DNA from: Sipunculus nudus
Taxonomy: Eukaryota; Annelida; Sipuncula; Golfingiida; Sipunculidae
Length of the DNA: 64,000 nucleotides
Assembly (NCBI GenBank): GCA_026874595.1
Contig: CM049322.1
Span: 45,012,840 to 45,076,839, forward strand
Direction: 5' to 3'
Shown: piece after piece, positions 1 through 16,403 of the stretch
Layout of the letters: each line of letters begins with the position of its first letter
Numbering within the stretch: the stretch's first letter is position 1
The notes under the pieces: model-generated
Databases searched by the model: none
Seen by the model: only the letters and a program-made list of their open reading frames with translations
What the model was told of the DNA's origin: nothing
Program-made: the position numbers and the translations under genes

Positions 1-1814
1 GCAATGCTTCTTTAAGACATTGCAACGCATATGAAATACGACAATTTTGAATATATTTTAAAAACTGATAAAAACCCCAAAACCACCCATGTATGGCCAA
101 AACATTTTCAGGCTTGGAGACGCATAAGGTACTTTAGCCGTGTTAATTACAAGTGCATACGAGTAACGATCCCGCTTAGAATACAAAATGTTAAACTTAG
201 ATTCAAAAATATCTTTGAAAATAATCTTAAGATCATTATCATGCCTAAGAGCATAAATATCTAATCTCCCGGAGTTTAGGAGAATGAAGATGATCTGCAG
301 GACTATAGGTTTTACAGTATGAAAATTGTAAATATTTATGTTTTCATTACAGCTTTGTATCTCTGACTTGCTCACGACAACTCTCACGTGTGTTTCATAA
401 TAAATACGATATTGGATCCTCTAGTGCTTTGCTTTGCAATTCCTCCAAAATTCTGGATAATATGACAAGGTATATATTTTACGTGAAGAAAGATTGTTAT
501 TAATATAATAAGGATCCTCCTTTTATAAGTTGCCTTTCGTTTATGCTTAGGGAATGCGTTGTTGCCCAGTGAGTTAGAATCATACATTTTACATTAAAAT
601 TTAGTAAGGTGCCCTTGAAAACCTAAGACTATGAACAATTAAGAAATACATCCTGACGTGCATGGGACGTGCATGTACCTAGTACCCATATGTTTAAATA
701 GTCATATACAATATCACGGTCCCGAAACAAACTAGATATTTTTTTAAAGAAAAATCATCTGAGAAATATTTACTAGCTGACTTTCCTTTGGGATGAGATC
801 CAGTGATCGGTTTTTGTCCGTTGTCCTTTCGTGCGGTTCTCCGTAAGCAGGGCCTATAGCGTATGGTACGGGTTACGAACTTGATATTTGTCATGGGGTG
901 CTTTAGATAAATATCTAAACAACAAGGAACTAGGTCACCACGACCTAATTCCTGCTAGACACACTGGACAGAAATATCCTTCCTCCTTTAAAATCTCTAT
1001 TAACTGTTCAAAAAAATATATCATAACCAATAGTTATGAATTTACCCGATAAATATGTATAGTTCTACCGGTGAGTCATCTATACATGTAGTGATAATAA
1101 GATTAAATCATTTGTTGAATTTATAACCTGAGATATAATGCACAGAATAGGACCTGACTACCGCATGGATCTAGTTTCGTAACCTTTAGAGCCAGGAACA
1201 TAAAATTCTAAACATTTTACACTCAAATGACCTAGTTTCACAAGTAAAATGAGTTACTTTTAATCTGTGTTATCATGAATGAAAAAGATAAACAAGTGGC
1301 CCTAAACTCTGATGAAACCCTTTAACATGACACCGTTTCTCAGGGCTTTTAATGTATTCTTCACTTTTGGTGAGATCTATTTTTACATGTTAATTTCATT
1401 TACTTTGGTATTATTTCTGCAGGTTATCAGATAAAATTCTTATTAGACTGGAAGTTTCACCACTACAATTGCTTATTTTAATGTCTAATTTGAATATGTT
1501 CGTCACTTAATCCTGATACCACGTCCGTGTGTCCTAACCCCTGCTCATTGTGCTCCAAATCATAATTTACACCATGAATACAAAATGAACCATTCTATAA
1601 TGTTTAATATCAATATCATAACCAAATTTCATGATCTGATTAAACTTGACGTATATATACTTTTCTACCTCCATTGTGGTATTTAATTATGTCTCCATGA
1701 CCCGACAGGCATGATCATATAAAACAGATGTCTGTCTGTATGTATGTATGACCAATTCTTTTACTGTTTTCCCAGCTGCATGCAAGTCATAAAAAGCATG
1801 CATAAAAGTGTGCT

Positions 1815-1912
1815 GATAAACAGAGGGGATGGGGATCTGGCATGGAGGAAAAGGCATCCGCACCGGGAATCGGAATATCGTGGGTTTGAATCCCACTGGC
1901 AGTGAACCAACT
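1815..1912 (+). repeat. tRNA-derived SINE fragment
   Basis: GGGGATCTGGCATGG is followed about 50 bases later by GTGGGTTTGAATCCCAC, which resembles a polymerase III B box closed by a T-arm stem. The same opening words recur at 2130. Confidence 0.5.
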
Positions 1913-2121
1913 TTTCTGTGTATACCCTTTCCATCTATAATCAATGGACCAGCATGGCTATTCATACATTTTTATATATAATAGTTGCCGCACACAATAG
2001 TAGGCCATTAATTCTTCCTGCTGCATGCAAAGTCGCCGTGCCGACACATTTAGTTGGTGAGACTATAAAGTCACTAGGGTGACGACACTACCCTGGTTCC
2101 TATATAAGTGTGTAATTACAC

Positions 2122-2168
2122 AGAGGGCTTGGGGATCTGGCATAGCAAAATGGTTAAGGCAGCTGAAC
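2122..2168 (+). repeat. SINE head fragment (A-box-like)
   Basis: GGGGATCTGGCATAGCAAAATGGTTAAGGC resembles a tRNA D-arm/A-box and shares its first 15 bases with the element at 1815. No B box follows before the (TA)n array, so it is truncated. Confidence 0.45.
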
Positions 2169-2203
2169 CTTTTTCATCTTTAAACAAAGAATCATCATAG
2201 TTA

Positions 2204-2259
<56 letters not shown>

Positions 2260-3408
2260 AACACTGAGGAAAAACAACACTGTAAATTTACAACAGTGTG
2301 ATTTACGGGATGCGACCCGACCATCAGGTGAATGAGGTTGGAATGAAGCTGGGGGGGGGGGGGGGGAGGGGGGTGGATGAGCGGGCACGTTGAATATTTG
2401 TTCGCATGCTAGGTTTTAAAACTCAAGACCAGACACAATAACCATAAACAATCCTTTCGTAATAGAACCCACGCTATAAACACTGAACTGTCTAAACACC
2501 TCTGGTGTCCAAAAGACAACAATATCAATTACAATCTCTCCTGGGAAATCTTTGCCACGGCAGGGCCTTACTTCTGTGGGACCAGAAAATGTGATCTCTG
2601 TTTCTCTGAAAAGCTACTTAAAGCTTACCCCGGATCATCGTTTAACTAAAGAGCTGAAATTCTCTCCAAGTGCCGTCATCAAAACAAATTCACTCTAAAA
2701 TGTATTAAAACCTAGCATTCGTACAAATATTCAACGTGCCCGCTCATCCAACCCCCCCGCCCACACCACCCCGAACCACCACGAGGATCCGCTGGGCAAA
2801 CTTACCTGTTCAGGTAGTTGCTCTCTCTTGAGGGACATGGCGTTGCCACTACCCAATGGTGAGTTTATCGAGTCGAGTCCACTTGGTATGAGTATAATAT
2901 ATTTGCCTTTTATATTGTAAATATGCATTTTATATTATGTATTTTCATAGTATATGTGTATTTTATATCATATGTGTTTACTATTGAAATGTTCATTGTA
3001 TCAAAGGCCGTATTAAAAATCAGCTTACAGTGCTAATTGGGCATCCTAGAAATAAACTATGTTTGTATTTAATATAAACATTTAAACAACAACCAACCTC
3101 TTTGCCCTGTTATGTTCCAGTATCGCACGTGTACCCCGACTAATCCTATTGTGCCCCCGAAGACATTAGGATCAGGGTCAGTCTTTCACATGCTCCTCTG
3201 ATACGCAAAAAGCATAATCTCGTAATCTCGTAAAGTCTCGGCGTGTCAAACTACGCCGTTAACTTTATTCTAACCACATTCGCCTGATGATCAGGTCGCA
3301 TCTCGTGAAACAGACTGTTGTGAATTTACAGTGTTGTTTTTCTTCAGTGTTAAACCGCTCTGGCCTAGTCTGTAGACCATAGAGCACTTTACAACGGAGG
3401 CTAACTCT

Positions 3409-3411
<3 letters not shown>

Positions 3412-3451
<40 letters not shown>

Positions 3452-3482
3452 ATATATATATATATATATATATACATATATA
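3412..3482. repeat. Compound (CT)n-(TA)n microsatellite
   Basis: About 18 CT units run straight into about 14 TA units. Confidence 0.95.
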
Positions 3483-4102
3483 AATGAGTGGCAGGATTTC
3501 CCCCCTGGATTTACATAGTTATGTTCCAGACCTATGTTTGCAATTTTAGGGTGAGATGGAGCCATATATTCACCTGTGCCTTAAATTGACATAATATCTC
3601 GAGCACACCACTTATTTACTCGTGCGCATAAAATAATATGTTGCGCGAACAAAATAATAAGTCGTACGCACGAGGTAAATATTGTTTACTCATGTATCCA
3701 ACGGGCCTAAGTAATATCCTATGCTCTCATTGTAGTTGACTTGCCTGGTATTGTCAGTATATGTTTATCTTGTCTCATGCATACAGTGACTTGAAATAAT
3801 AGCACGTATATACTTAACTAATGCTGAGAACAAAATAAAATATTATAATGGCAATGCAAATTATTTCTTTTTTGTTTCAAAGTACATTGGAAATAGTCTG
3901 CAACATAGGATCCTATATTTATGACCCTGTCATCTGTCGCTATCTTCGTTTCATGAAAGTCAGACCAATCAAATGTTAAAAGATCCTTTAATGATTATAA
4001 TATTTAATCATAAAATCTAAACTCTTAACTTGCTGTTAGACCAAAGCATGAAGTTCCTACTCAACATCAGAGCCTCGTGGCCTATAATTCACTTTTCCTC
4101 AC

Positions 4103-4733
4103 CTTTAATACAAATAACCCCAGTTGTGTCGTTACAATGTCGGGGCTGCCAGATGATACCCTTATCAGTCTGAGCAATAACGACACATTCCTCACCAGTT
4201 ATAACAGCATTCTCGTCCCAGAAGGTGAACCCACTGTCCTCTGCAAAACATGTTAAACATAATATTCATAACTGAGTGAATTCCTGATTTGATTATGAAG
4301 TCAACCACGTTATGATCAAATATAAGGAAAATATTAGAATTATTACTATGGTCATAGCACGGCCTTCTAAATCCTCACTAAAAGTGTTAAATTTTATGAC
4401 AAATAGCCCAGGGCTATGGCTAGTATCTGTGTCATTATTTCTGGCGCAAACGGTTACAGCGGCATCCTTTGTGAAATCACTTCCTTCTGACGTGACAACG
4501 TCTAACGAATCTGAAAACAAATCTAGGCGTGTTTGACCTCATAATTGAATTGGTTTCCATAATTCACGCAAAAATATTGTGCAGATAAAGGATGCTCTTT
4601 TAATCTACCAAACACACAATGGTACTTTAATGTCAATGTACTTAACAAGGGTTATAAATTTTCACTAACAAAACCTACGTGAAGACGGCAATAGGCAGGA
4701 TATCCTCACACATATCCAGGGACTGACTTTCAT
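4103..4733 (-). pseudogene. Reduced CTLD receptor, partial gene (copy A)
   Basis: Exons 4733-4679 (ATG and signal-like sequence MKVSPWICVRISCLLPSS, donor GTAGGT), 4510-4379 (132 nt) and 4240-4103 (138 nt, donor GTGAGG). All join phase 1 to phase 1 without a stop. The third exon is an intact CTLD C-terminal half (GFTFWDEN, EEC, WQPRHC, VIC). The second exon has lost the first Cys (now Ser) and the WLGL/WxDG part found in copy D, so the predicted domain cannot fold as a normal CTLD. No linker, membrane or tail exon is convincingly visible to the left. Either a decayed gene or a shortened expressed one; decay is more likely. Confidence 0.65.
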
Positions 4734-6084
4734 ATCCGCTTCTCTATGGATATATAATTGGTGTGTGCAAACGGTAACTGAGGTGGTAACTGAATTGGAA
4801 TAACAATGAGTTGATGATCATTTACATGGCAGCGCAATAAATGCCGTTGACGGTGAATTTTATCTGGAAATACCCATTGGTTCGAAGATGGTGTATCAGG
4901 TGCCCAAAGGCTTAATGATGCAATGGGAATATATTATTGCAAAGATATTCCCAGTTATAAATCATTTCTTAATCCTACAGCACAAACTATTAACTGGTTA
5001 AAACATATGATTCTATAGAGAACCTGATGCAAGCCCATATGTCATCCCGACAGCCTTACCTTCGGATATAATACTACACTGAAAACCTGTGAGTTGAAAT
5101 TTGCTGGTTCCAATGAAGATTCTGAAAATAGTATGTTATGTTTGAACCATTATGAAGACAAAGGCGGACAGAGGGAGGGAGCCTTATTATACCGGCAGAG
5201 ACGATGCGGGAGTTTTCCTAATACACATAGTAAGCATAGAGTATATCATCAAAAGGCTTGATTATATGTAATAAGGACAAGCTTCGTTGAGAGTTTTCAT
5301 ATAATAACTGTTATTTAGACGTATTATATATTGGTAAGACAATATTACACATACTTTTTTTAGAACTACAAATATGCCAACCATGTCGATTTCAAGGAAG
5401 GTAGAGAATATTCTGCGATGTAACGTTCCGGTTTTTGCCTGCGTCCCCTTACTCCTCCATTATGCGCATTTTTTAGGAATACTTATGATGTCAACAATTA
5501 AATTCAGCGTAAAGAGTCCGTTTTTGTAAATTACCATATGACGTATTTGTTTGCTTTATGATATGTTTCATGGGAAATGGTGTGGTAACTTTATAAAAAT
5601 AAGGCATATGTTTTCTAAATGAAGATGTCGGTGTATCCCAGGAATCTTTTCCCTCAGTTGTTTATGTAAGACAGATGATTTGTTGACTCTCACTACCATA
5701 AACTAATAAACTTATTATAAACCTTAATTTGAAAGGTCTAGAATATCATATTACGCTGTCAACCGATTGAAGGGGGAAAATGATAAAAATGCAAAGAAAT
5801 TATTTTTATATGTGGGTTTTTGGACTATGTCCTCCAAGTATTTTCTTTCCTGCTGTTTTAAAATATACAATCGAAATAGCTTCAAATAGGCCTTTTTTAG
5901 AAATATTTACAGTTGTGCAATAAAATGGCAATTATGCTAATTTAAGGAGCCGTATATATTTATACTTGCAGTACTATTGTTGAAAATGTATTTTTTAAAT
6001 ATTGAAGTTTGAATGATATATGTGGTCAATGTTTAAGTATATTCATTACGTTCAATTAATTTCTAGTGATACTGAAGCACAATC

Positions 6085-6295
6085 ATGTATGTATTGACAA
6101 GTGACAGGCTTGCTTGGATACGATGGGCTTGCATTAATATGTTAACCACGCAGGCTTGTACGCTTCGAGGATGCCCGTACGTGACAAGCATGTAAGGAAT
6201 AAGCATGGATATATGTTATTAGCATGCATGTATTAGTGAAGCAAATGAATTTGTGATAAGCATGCATGTATCTGACAAGCATCTGAAAAAGTTTA
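6085..6295. repeat. Degenerate 20-22 bp minisatellite
   Basis: Repeats of a GACAAGCATGCATGTATnT-like word. A matching array at 8820-9025 lies in the second duplication unit. Confidence 0.6.
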
Positions 6296-8086
6296 CAAAT
6301 ATATGTTGGATAACACAGATTTGAATTTCGCTTACCCCTTTCTCTTTCTCATGGTTAACATGATGTTCAGATAAAGACTTGGGTACAGACGTGATTATTA
6401 AAAAGATTAATTTAAAGTGACCATATTTTAATCTGTTTTAGTTCAAACTGGAACGGAGACTACTACGACTAAGAACTAAATTTATTATAAATTGTATAAC
6501 TTCGCAAAAATAAAAAAAAGATAATCAATATGAAAGTTAAGAAAGTTACAATTATCATACTTCACACATTTGATTGATACAATTCATCTGCCAGGATAAT
6601 GCTATATATTGTATTACCAGTAGTTTGGTTGAAATAAATTGTATTGTTACCCTTATTTTTATATCTTTTTAATCTTATCTACCAAGGTCACTATAGGAAA
6701 AACTATAAACTGCGCTTGCTAATGACAAATAGATTTGACACATCTCTCTGTAAAATGTGTTAAATTTCTATCTCATACGTGTAACGTCCTGCACAGTTGA
6801 ATAAAATGGATTGTGATAAAAAGAGTCATATTGCTGATTGCATTGTAAAGATTAAAATTTATATATTTCCATTACCGTTCGTTAAAATGACGTTTCCATC
6901 TTAAAGTTATAATAGTATTGTATTTAGTCAGTTACTATTCAGATATTATGAAACTCTATCCTGACCAACGAAACTTCGGATGCATTGATATAAGTAAAAT
7001 GATTTGCAACACGCCATAACGTCTGCCCATGGCTTGTGTATATATCAGATAGTTCTTTAGTTTAAGGCTCTGGCTAATGCAAGTGTAAAAAGTTATTTCT
7101 TTTTTTATTAATTCCACCTTAAGACTTGTATGTTTAAGCTCATACAGAATAAAACGGACTGTCAGAGATTAAGGGTAGGGTGAGCTAAATGTTCCCACTT
7201 TACTAAATATTCAACATTTTTATTTACTATATGCTTATTAGTACATGTATTGTATAATATCCTTGAAATGGATTAACAGACTGATTGATTAATTATGAAT
7301 CCTTCTCATTGGGCAATAACTACGGGAGTTTATTGGTTATAAATGGAAAGCTGATGTGACGTTTGACTCGTTTTATTTTCAATTGAGAACACATTTATAA
7401 AATGTGCATAAAAATCTGATGATCTCTGTCATGGTACGTCATTTTGAGACGTTAATTGGGTCAGCGTGTTATTGTTGTTAACAAATTCAAGCTTATGACG
7501 ATATACTTATTAGACGATCTTTCCTATAAATAATCGGCCTCAAGAATAATGTGGTTATGTAAATTTTATAACAATTTAAATTATGACGCATAAAGCGCGT
7601 ACAGACAAGCAAAAAAGACAAAAGAGAGACAGAGGCAAGGAACTGAACCTATGTCGTCTATAGGGATTAGGTCTGTTCTTATGTCAGTTTTTTATGAACA
7701 AAACATTTTCTTTATTAAATGTTTCATAATCTTTTGCGGAATTTCATTGCAATCAGTTCATTTTAGTAATATACATATATTGTTTCTTATAGAAGCTGAT
7801 GTTAGAATTTGCATGCCGCTAATAATAAAAAAATATTATATATTACAATATACCTTTCCTTTTAAAGGATAATGTTAACTATGAGATTGACAAATAAGAA
7901 GAATCTGACAGTCTTGACTCAAATATGATAAATTTTCATTTAGATAAACAGCAAAATAAGCAGCTTCATAAACATTTAAATTTCCTGTCAAAGTTTGAAA
8001 GTTCTTGTTTTTGCTCTCCTTTTCTTAGGTAATACCACCACCAGGTGCAGAGCACGCCCGACAATACATCGAACGTGAGTACTTAC

Positions 8087-8120
8087 GTCTGGTACACTTA
8101 ACACCAGCTGGCTTGAAACA
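8087..8120 (-). pseudogene. CTLD exon fragment (copy B)
   Basis: The last bases of a CTLD2-exon-5 homologue: a Cys codon, then PAGVKCTR, then a good donor C|GTAAGT. The upstream two thirds of the exon, including the FWDE and EEC segments, are missing. It sits at the right end of the first unit of the tandem duplication, matching the exon of copy C at the end of the second unit. Confidence 0.65.
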
Positions 8121-8217
8121 ATTGTTGATTCTCATCACTATAACACCTTAAATTAAAATGTTTAGAATATTATAATACTGCCTACCAATAAAAGGAAAAA
8201 TGGGATAAGAAAGCACG

Positions 8218-8219
<2 letters not shown>

Positions 8220-8272
<53 letters not shown>
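8220..8272. repeat. (TA)n microsatellite
   Basis: About 26 TA units between the two duplication units, next to the truncated exon of copy B. Confidence 0.95.
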
Positions 8273-8275
<3 letters not shown>

Positions 8276-10901
8276 TTTCGGATAGTGTTTTTCAAATAAT
8301 TGTTTTCCTCTTGTTTTGAATTATACGATAGAAATAGGCATATATGTAACTCCACAGTTTATAACATACCGATACTGTTAACTGTAATTTGAATGATCGA
8401 CTTGTATTTTCATTTTGATATACTTTCAATAATTGAATAAAGTTATGTAATTCCACATGGAATCAATGAATTGATTGGACGATTAAAACATCGGTACCAA
8501 TGATGATGAAGAATTAAGTAAATACAACATCTGTATGTGAATATTGACGTTACAGACTTTATATCAAATCTAATTAGAAATATGTAAATAGTGTATTCAG
8601 TGCAGTGCCTACCAATAGAAGATGTACATAAAAACAGTGTAATTTAAATAAAACTACAATGAAAAATTAAAGACCCTCGAACATATAACAATATAATAAT
8701 TTTTTTGTTTACATATGGGTATTGTTTTAGGCTCTCCTCCAATAGTAGTAGTATGTATGTGGTGAAAATTAAAACCTATGCATTACGTTTAGTTCATTTC
8801 TAGTGGTACTGAAGCACAATCATGCATGTATTGACAAGGTGACAGGCAAGCTTGGATGTGATAGGCTTGCATGTATAAGTTAACCATGGAGGCCTGCATG
8901 CCTCGATCATGCCCGTACGTGACAAGCATGAATGTAAGGGATAGGCATGGATATATGTTATAAGCAAGCACGTATTTGTCAAACAATTAGTTAGTGATAA
9001 GCATGCATGTATCTGACAAACATAAGAAAAAAAGTTACAAATACATATTGGATAATTCATATCGGAATTTCGCTTACCCCTTTCTCATTTACGATGTTAA
9101 TTTAATGTTAAGATGTAGACTTTATTACAGACGTGATTATTAAAAAAAAAATAATGTAAAGTGTCCATATTTTATCTTTCAGTATTGCTGTTTAAGTTCA
9201 AACTGGAATGGAGACTACTACGACGAAATACTAAATTTACAAGATAATGTATTACTTTGCAAAAACCGAAAATCAAAATGAAAGTTATGAAAAATACAAT
9301 AATCATACTTTACACATTTGATTGAAACAATTCATTTGCCAGAATAATACAGCATATTATATTAATAGGAGTTTCTTATTACCATCGCATCTGAAAGAGT
9401 TTGGTTGAAATAAAATTGTATTGTTATTATTTATCGCTGCAGGTAAAACTACATACTTCTTTTGCTACTGATCAATACTCTGGCATGTCTCCCTGTAAAA
9501 TGTGTTAAATGTCTATCTCGTACATATAAAGGTCCTGCACAGTGGAATAAAATGGATCTGGATAAAGAAGACGTATTGTTAATTGCAATGTAAAGATTAA
9601 AATTTAAATGTTTCCATAACCGTTTGTAAAAATGACGTTTCAAACTTAAAGTTATAATAGTATTGTATTTAGTCAGTTACTTTTTAGTTATTATGAAACT
9701 CTATCAGGACCGACGAAATTTTGATGCATTGACATAAGAAAGATGATTTGCAACACGCCATTACGTTTGCCCATGGCTTGTGTATATATCAGTTGTGTCC
9801 ATTAAAATGGCCATATTTAGGAAGATAATGGCACCAAACTAGGTAATTAGTATTGAAATGTATGTATAGGTCTTTAGTTAAAGGATCTGGTTAATGCCAG
9901 TGTCAATCGTGATTTCTTTTTTATTAATTCCACCTTAAGACTAGTATATTTGAGCTCAGAGAGAAATAAACGGACTCTCACAGATTAAGGATGGCGTGAG
10001 CTAAATGTTCCCACCTTATTAAATATTCAACATATTTATTTCCTGTGTCCTAATAAGTACATGTATTGTATAATCTCCTTGAAATGGATTAACAAACTGA
10101 TTGATTAATTATGAATTATTTTGATTGGGCAATTACTACGGGAGTTTATTGGTTATAAATGGAAAGTTAGTGTGATATTTGAATCGTTTTATATTCAATT
10201 GAGATCAAATTCATAAAATGTACATAGATAGTCTTATGATCTCTGTCATGGTACTCTTGGAGACGTAAAATTGGGTCAGCGTGTTTTTGTTGTTAACAAA
10301 TTCAAGCATTTGACGATATACATGTTAGACGAACTTTCCTATAAATAATCGGCCTAAAGGATAAGGTGGTATGTAAATTTTGTAACAATTTAAACTGTGA
10401 CGCATACAGCGCGTACAGCGCAGAAAAAGACAAAAGAGAGACAAAAGCATGAAATTAACCTATGAAGTCTATAGGAATTAGGTCTATTCTCATGTCACAT
10501 TTATATGAACAAAACCTTTTCTTTATTAAATGTTTCATGATCTTTTGCGGAATTTCATTTCAATCAATTCATTTAAGTAATATACATGTATTGTTTCTTA
10601 TAGAGGCTGATGTTAGAATTCGCATGACGCTGATTATAACACAGATATAGTATTATAAAATATATCTTTCCCTTTAAAAGATAATGTTAACTTTGATATT
10701 GACAAATAAGAAGAATCTGACAGCCTTTACTCAAATATGATATATTTTCATTCAGATGAAAGCAAAATAAGCAGCTACAATCAGATACATTTAAATATCC
10801 TGTCAAAAGTTGAAGGTTCTTGTTTTTGGCTCTCCTTTTCTTAAGAATACCACCACCAGGTGATGAGCAGGCCCAACTGTACATCAAACGTAAGTACTAA
10901 C

Positions 10902-12622
<1,721 letters not shown>

Positions 12623-12794
12623 TATGTTTTCTTTTCAGTCAATATGTTACAGCTCTGCACCAAAGGTAAATTAATATGAAAATCAGCGGCATATCTCTAG
12701 TGTAAAAAAAAAATCAGTTTAATGTGTATTTATTGGTATAACATTACACAATGTGATATTAAGCTCGAGCGGGCTCAGAGCATGTATTCTTCTA

Positions 12795-14340
12795 CATAGA
12801 AATGTTTTGATTTAATTCTCCTATAATATGTTGTAACACAAATCTAATAGGTACATCCAGACCATTGCCCCTAAAACATCCAATTATATCACAAATACAA
12901 TTTAAAATGCACAAATGAAACTTATCATGTTTAAGGAAATCTGAAATTCAGACGTCATTACGTCTGCCTTACCTAAAATATGAAGAAAAAACGGTCAAAA
13001 ACGTCAAACTGTCTTTTGTTGGCTCCTCTTATGACACTGATTGTGGCATGCTACAGTTATATAGGATTATACAATTGGACTAATAGATAAAAGGAAGATA
13101 ATATAAATAGAGCTGTCTGTCAGAGCATCTGAAAGTGATGAGGAAGTCTTTCTTGCACACGTATCAGCATTAAAATTAACCATTATCAGACTTAAGTGTG
13201 TATAATAGTGACAGGTATCCAAGAGAAAGAGTTCCTAGATAATTACTCATATTCCTACTAATTATGTCAGTTTTCAGCAAAGAAAATATACCAGCCATCG
13301 CGAAGGATGCAATTTCAAAGAATGAAGCCGATCTTCAGCAGTGTATCGGTCCAGAGATTTTTTAAAGATGTGTAGTATTAACGAACATTTTGATAAATTA
13401 TCATGTGACCTTTTTATACAACAGCACAACCTCATTGATTATTGGCGAAATATCCTGTTAGTGGATTGACCTAGGGCAACAATCTGGGAAATGGTAAAAA
13501 TCATGGAGGGAAATGACTGCCGGTTTTTATATGATATTGAACCATTTGTAACTTTGTTTTTGCGGTCTCAAAATCGACAAAGTCGTTTGTGGATTGTGCA
13601 GTGCCACATGATGTATATAAAAAAATGTAAAAACATTGGGCTTTGTTATTTTCCGATGTTTATAGCGTGTATAGAAAAACTGTGCAGCAAGGTTTACTAT
13701 AATATTAAAAAAAATATTGTTTAGATGTCGATCATCTTTTAAAGAGGATTCTCTTAAGTTGTATATATGTTACCGGGTATTGTTCTACATGGTCTATATT
13801 TTATTACACTGTTATCTTGTAATATTCTATATTTTATTACCATGTTATCGTATACATGGCCCTGTACCTGGTAGTGTTGGACGTGGGCTATACTCTTTTT
13901 CCTGGTAGTATCTATATTTATATAACTTGGTTTTGTTACACATGTCCCGTAGTCTATTGTCTGTTATTTGATTACTCGATTTATAATCAATTATCTGGTA
14001 GTATTAAGCTAGAGCAGACTAAAAGGATTTTATCCCCTACAAAGAAATGTTCTGGTTTAATCCTCGTATAATATTTTGTAACACAAATCTGGAAGGTACA
14101 TGTAGACCATTGCTCTCAAAACATCCAGTTATATCCAAAATAAAAATTAAAAAATGCACAAATGAAACAGATTTTACACAGGAATTATAAAATTCAGACG
14201 TCATTCCGTCTGCCTGGTGGATTGACCCAGGGTAACAATCTGGGAAATGGTAAAATTCATGGAAGGAACTGACAGCATGTTCCAATATGATATTAAACCA
14301 TTTGTCACAATGTATTTGCGGTGTAAAAATCGACAAAGGG
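12795..14340. repeat. Local duplication upstream of copy C
   Basis: 12799-12960 matches 14041-14205, and 13459-13585 matches 14217-14340. Both pairs are in the same order but at different offsets (about 1.24 kb and 0.76 kb), so one copy has gained or lost roughly 0.5 kb. No coding signal. Confidence 0.65.
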
Positions 14341-16111
14341 CAATTTAACAGTACGCAACATGGTCATTGATGGATTGTGCAGTAACACGTGATCTATGTA
14401 AAATAAAATATAAAAAAAAAATCTGACATGGTTATTTTCCGGTGTTAATAGAGTATTGAAATTTACCGTACAGCAAATTAATAAACTTTTCTATCACATT
14501 GAATAATTTATTGTATAGCTGTCAACCATCTTTGAAAGAGAATAATCTCAGGAAAATACGATTATCCGTCTTCATATGAATATTTTTATCTCCAGTTTAT
14601 CCCATAACTACTGAAAATATTAATAAATAATCATGATCTTTTTTACCAACAAAAGCTATAAGATGTCACATAATGGAAAAAAGTGCGTGGTTATGTTAGT
14701 CTATCATATACTTAGGAAATAAACTAAGAATTGTATTAAATATTGCCATCTGTTTTATCAAATAAATTCACTGGTGGGTCATAAAACACGATAGTCTTTC
14801 GAAAACTGTTAGTCCAGAAAATACGAAATCTGAATTACTCTATTTTATACAGTAAAGGGATGACATGTTCAGTGGGTTAAATTTTGTATTGACTGGTACA
14901 ACAAGACGGATAACTTTCTACCATATAATTTCGCAAGCAGAATCAAGACCTAGAAGAATCGAAAGACAGGAAGTAAAACAATACCGTTCATTGGCTTATT
15001 TTGCAGGCGTCCTAATCCTTTAGGGAGTGTATAATTACGGAAATTTCCAATTGTTATTATTCGCATTGTTAAAGCATGCGGGTTAATAATTATATGACAA
15101 TTTAATAATTATGATTTATATCTTGAAAATGTCGTATGAGTATGTTAATTGCATCAGCCGAGTCCTTTTATATTTATGTTTCGCTTACTAAGAAATATGT
15201 CCTTGTGCATATAAATAATGGATGGACGGACACACCGTGGGCATACCATAATACGTCCCAGACGGGTAGTCAAGAAACGATTAGTTCATGATGGCCACAA
15301 ACATCCGCCACCGTTGACTATGAAACTGTGCTATGTTGTCAGGAAAAAGGTGTACCTCCTCGTGCTGGGTTATTTCCATGACAATAACTCATACCAACTA
15401 ATGGCTCTATTATAAATAAGTAGTCTAAATGGGATATTATCGGGATAAATATGGCTCAATGGGACAGTATCCTCTCAATTAAACATCTACCATGGTAATT
15501 AAGACACAGATATTAGTAGGAAATTGGTTGGGTGTAATCCTGACCCTTCACAAAATGTTCATCAATGTTATTTCAGAAATATTTGCCTAAAGTTGCCGGC
15601 AGATAAACAAAAAAGCCAATGGTTAAATATAATACCTTTCGACACCAGGTTGGTGTATATGACCTGTTGCTTGCAGTCAGTGCAACGTCTGCTCATATAC
15701 GTCTAGGAAACGAATAATTTAATGATGACATATAATAGACTGGATACATTAAAAATATCGTCACAGGTTGAGACTGATGAAACTGCTGTGCATGATGAAA
15801 AATAATAAAAAAAAACAGAGCTGTTGTTTGACTTACACGCTTGTTGCCTTTCTATGACTGAATATTTGTGATGTATTTTATATTTGTGCCATTTTGTTTG
15901 ATTATGAGCAAATTTACGACAATCTGTATCTAAACATGAATATTGCATTAAATATGTATCTCATTACATCGTCATCAACCAAAAACACAAAATTGTACCC
16001 ACTGTACCAGGATGTATGCTCATGCTATAGGGACATAAATGGACACAAATGTTGTTCAGTCAGTAATTTGTCGGTGGCAATATTTACTTTTCTGTATATA
16101 TATATATATAT

Positions 16112-16403
<292 letters not shown>

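Larger units (their letters stand above)
1..4102. other. Non-coding left flank of the CTLD array
   Basis: No convincing gene. Holds two SINE-like pieces, a poly-G run at about 2350-2366, (CT)n/(TA)n arrays and one possible relic of a receptor tail exon near 750-900. The short open frames here show no domain, and those near 2.2 kb and 3.4 kb are made of simple repeat. Confidence 0.6.
5800..8120. repeat. Tandem duplication, unit 1
   Basis: Most of this stretch, clearly from about 6060, recurs in the same order at about 8795-10932. Shared landmarks: the CAAGCATG repeats, GACGAAATACTAAATTTA-like and TGGGCAATAACTACGGGAGT segments, and the CTLD exon end. Similar short open frames at 7651 and 10462 are explained by this duplication; I do not call them genes. 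Confidence 0.82.

Noticed and set aside
1815-1912. Candidate tRNA gene
   Set aside because: Only a B-box/T-arm-like part is present; no full cloverleaf, so called a SINE fragment.
8026-8075. Plus-strand exon-like segment TTCTTAG ... GTGAGTAC
   Set aside because: The duplicate at 10841-10895 lacks the acceptor, and the minus strand carries a recognisable CTLD exon end.
7651-10650. Similar short open frames at 7651-7872 and 10462-10650
   Set aside because: Similarity comes from the tandem duplication; no domain, and the ends diverge.
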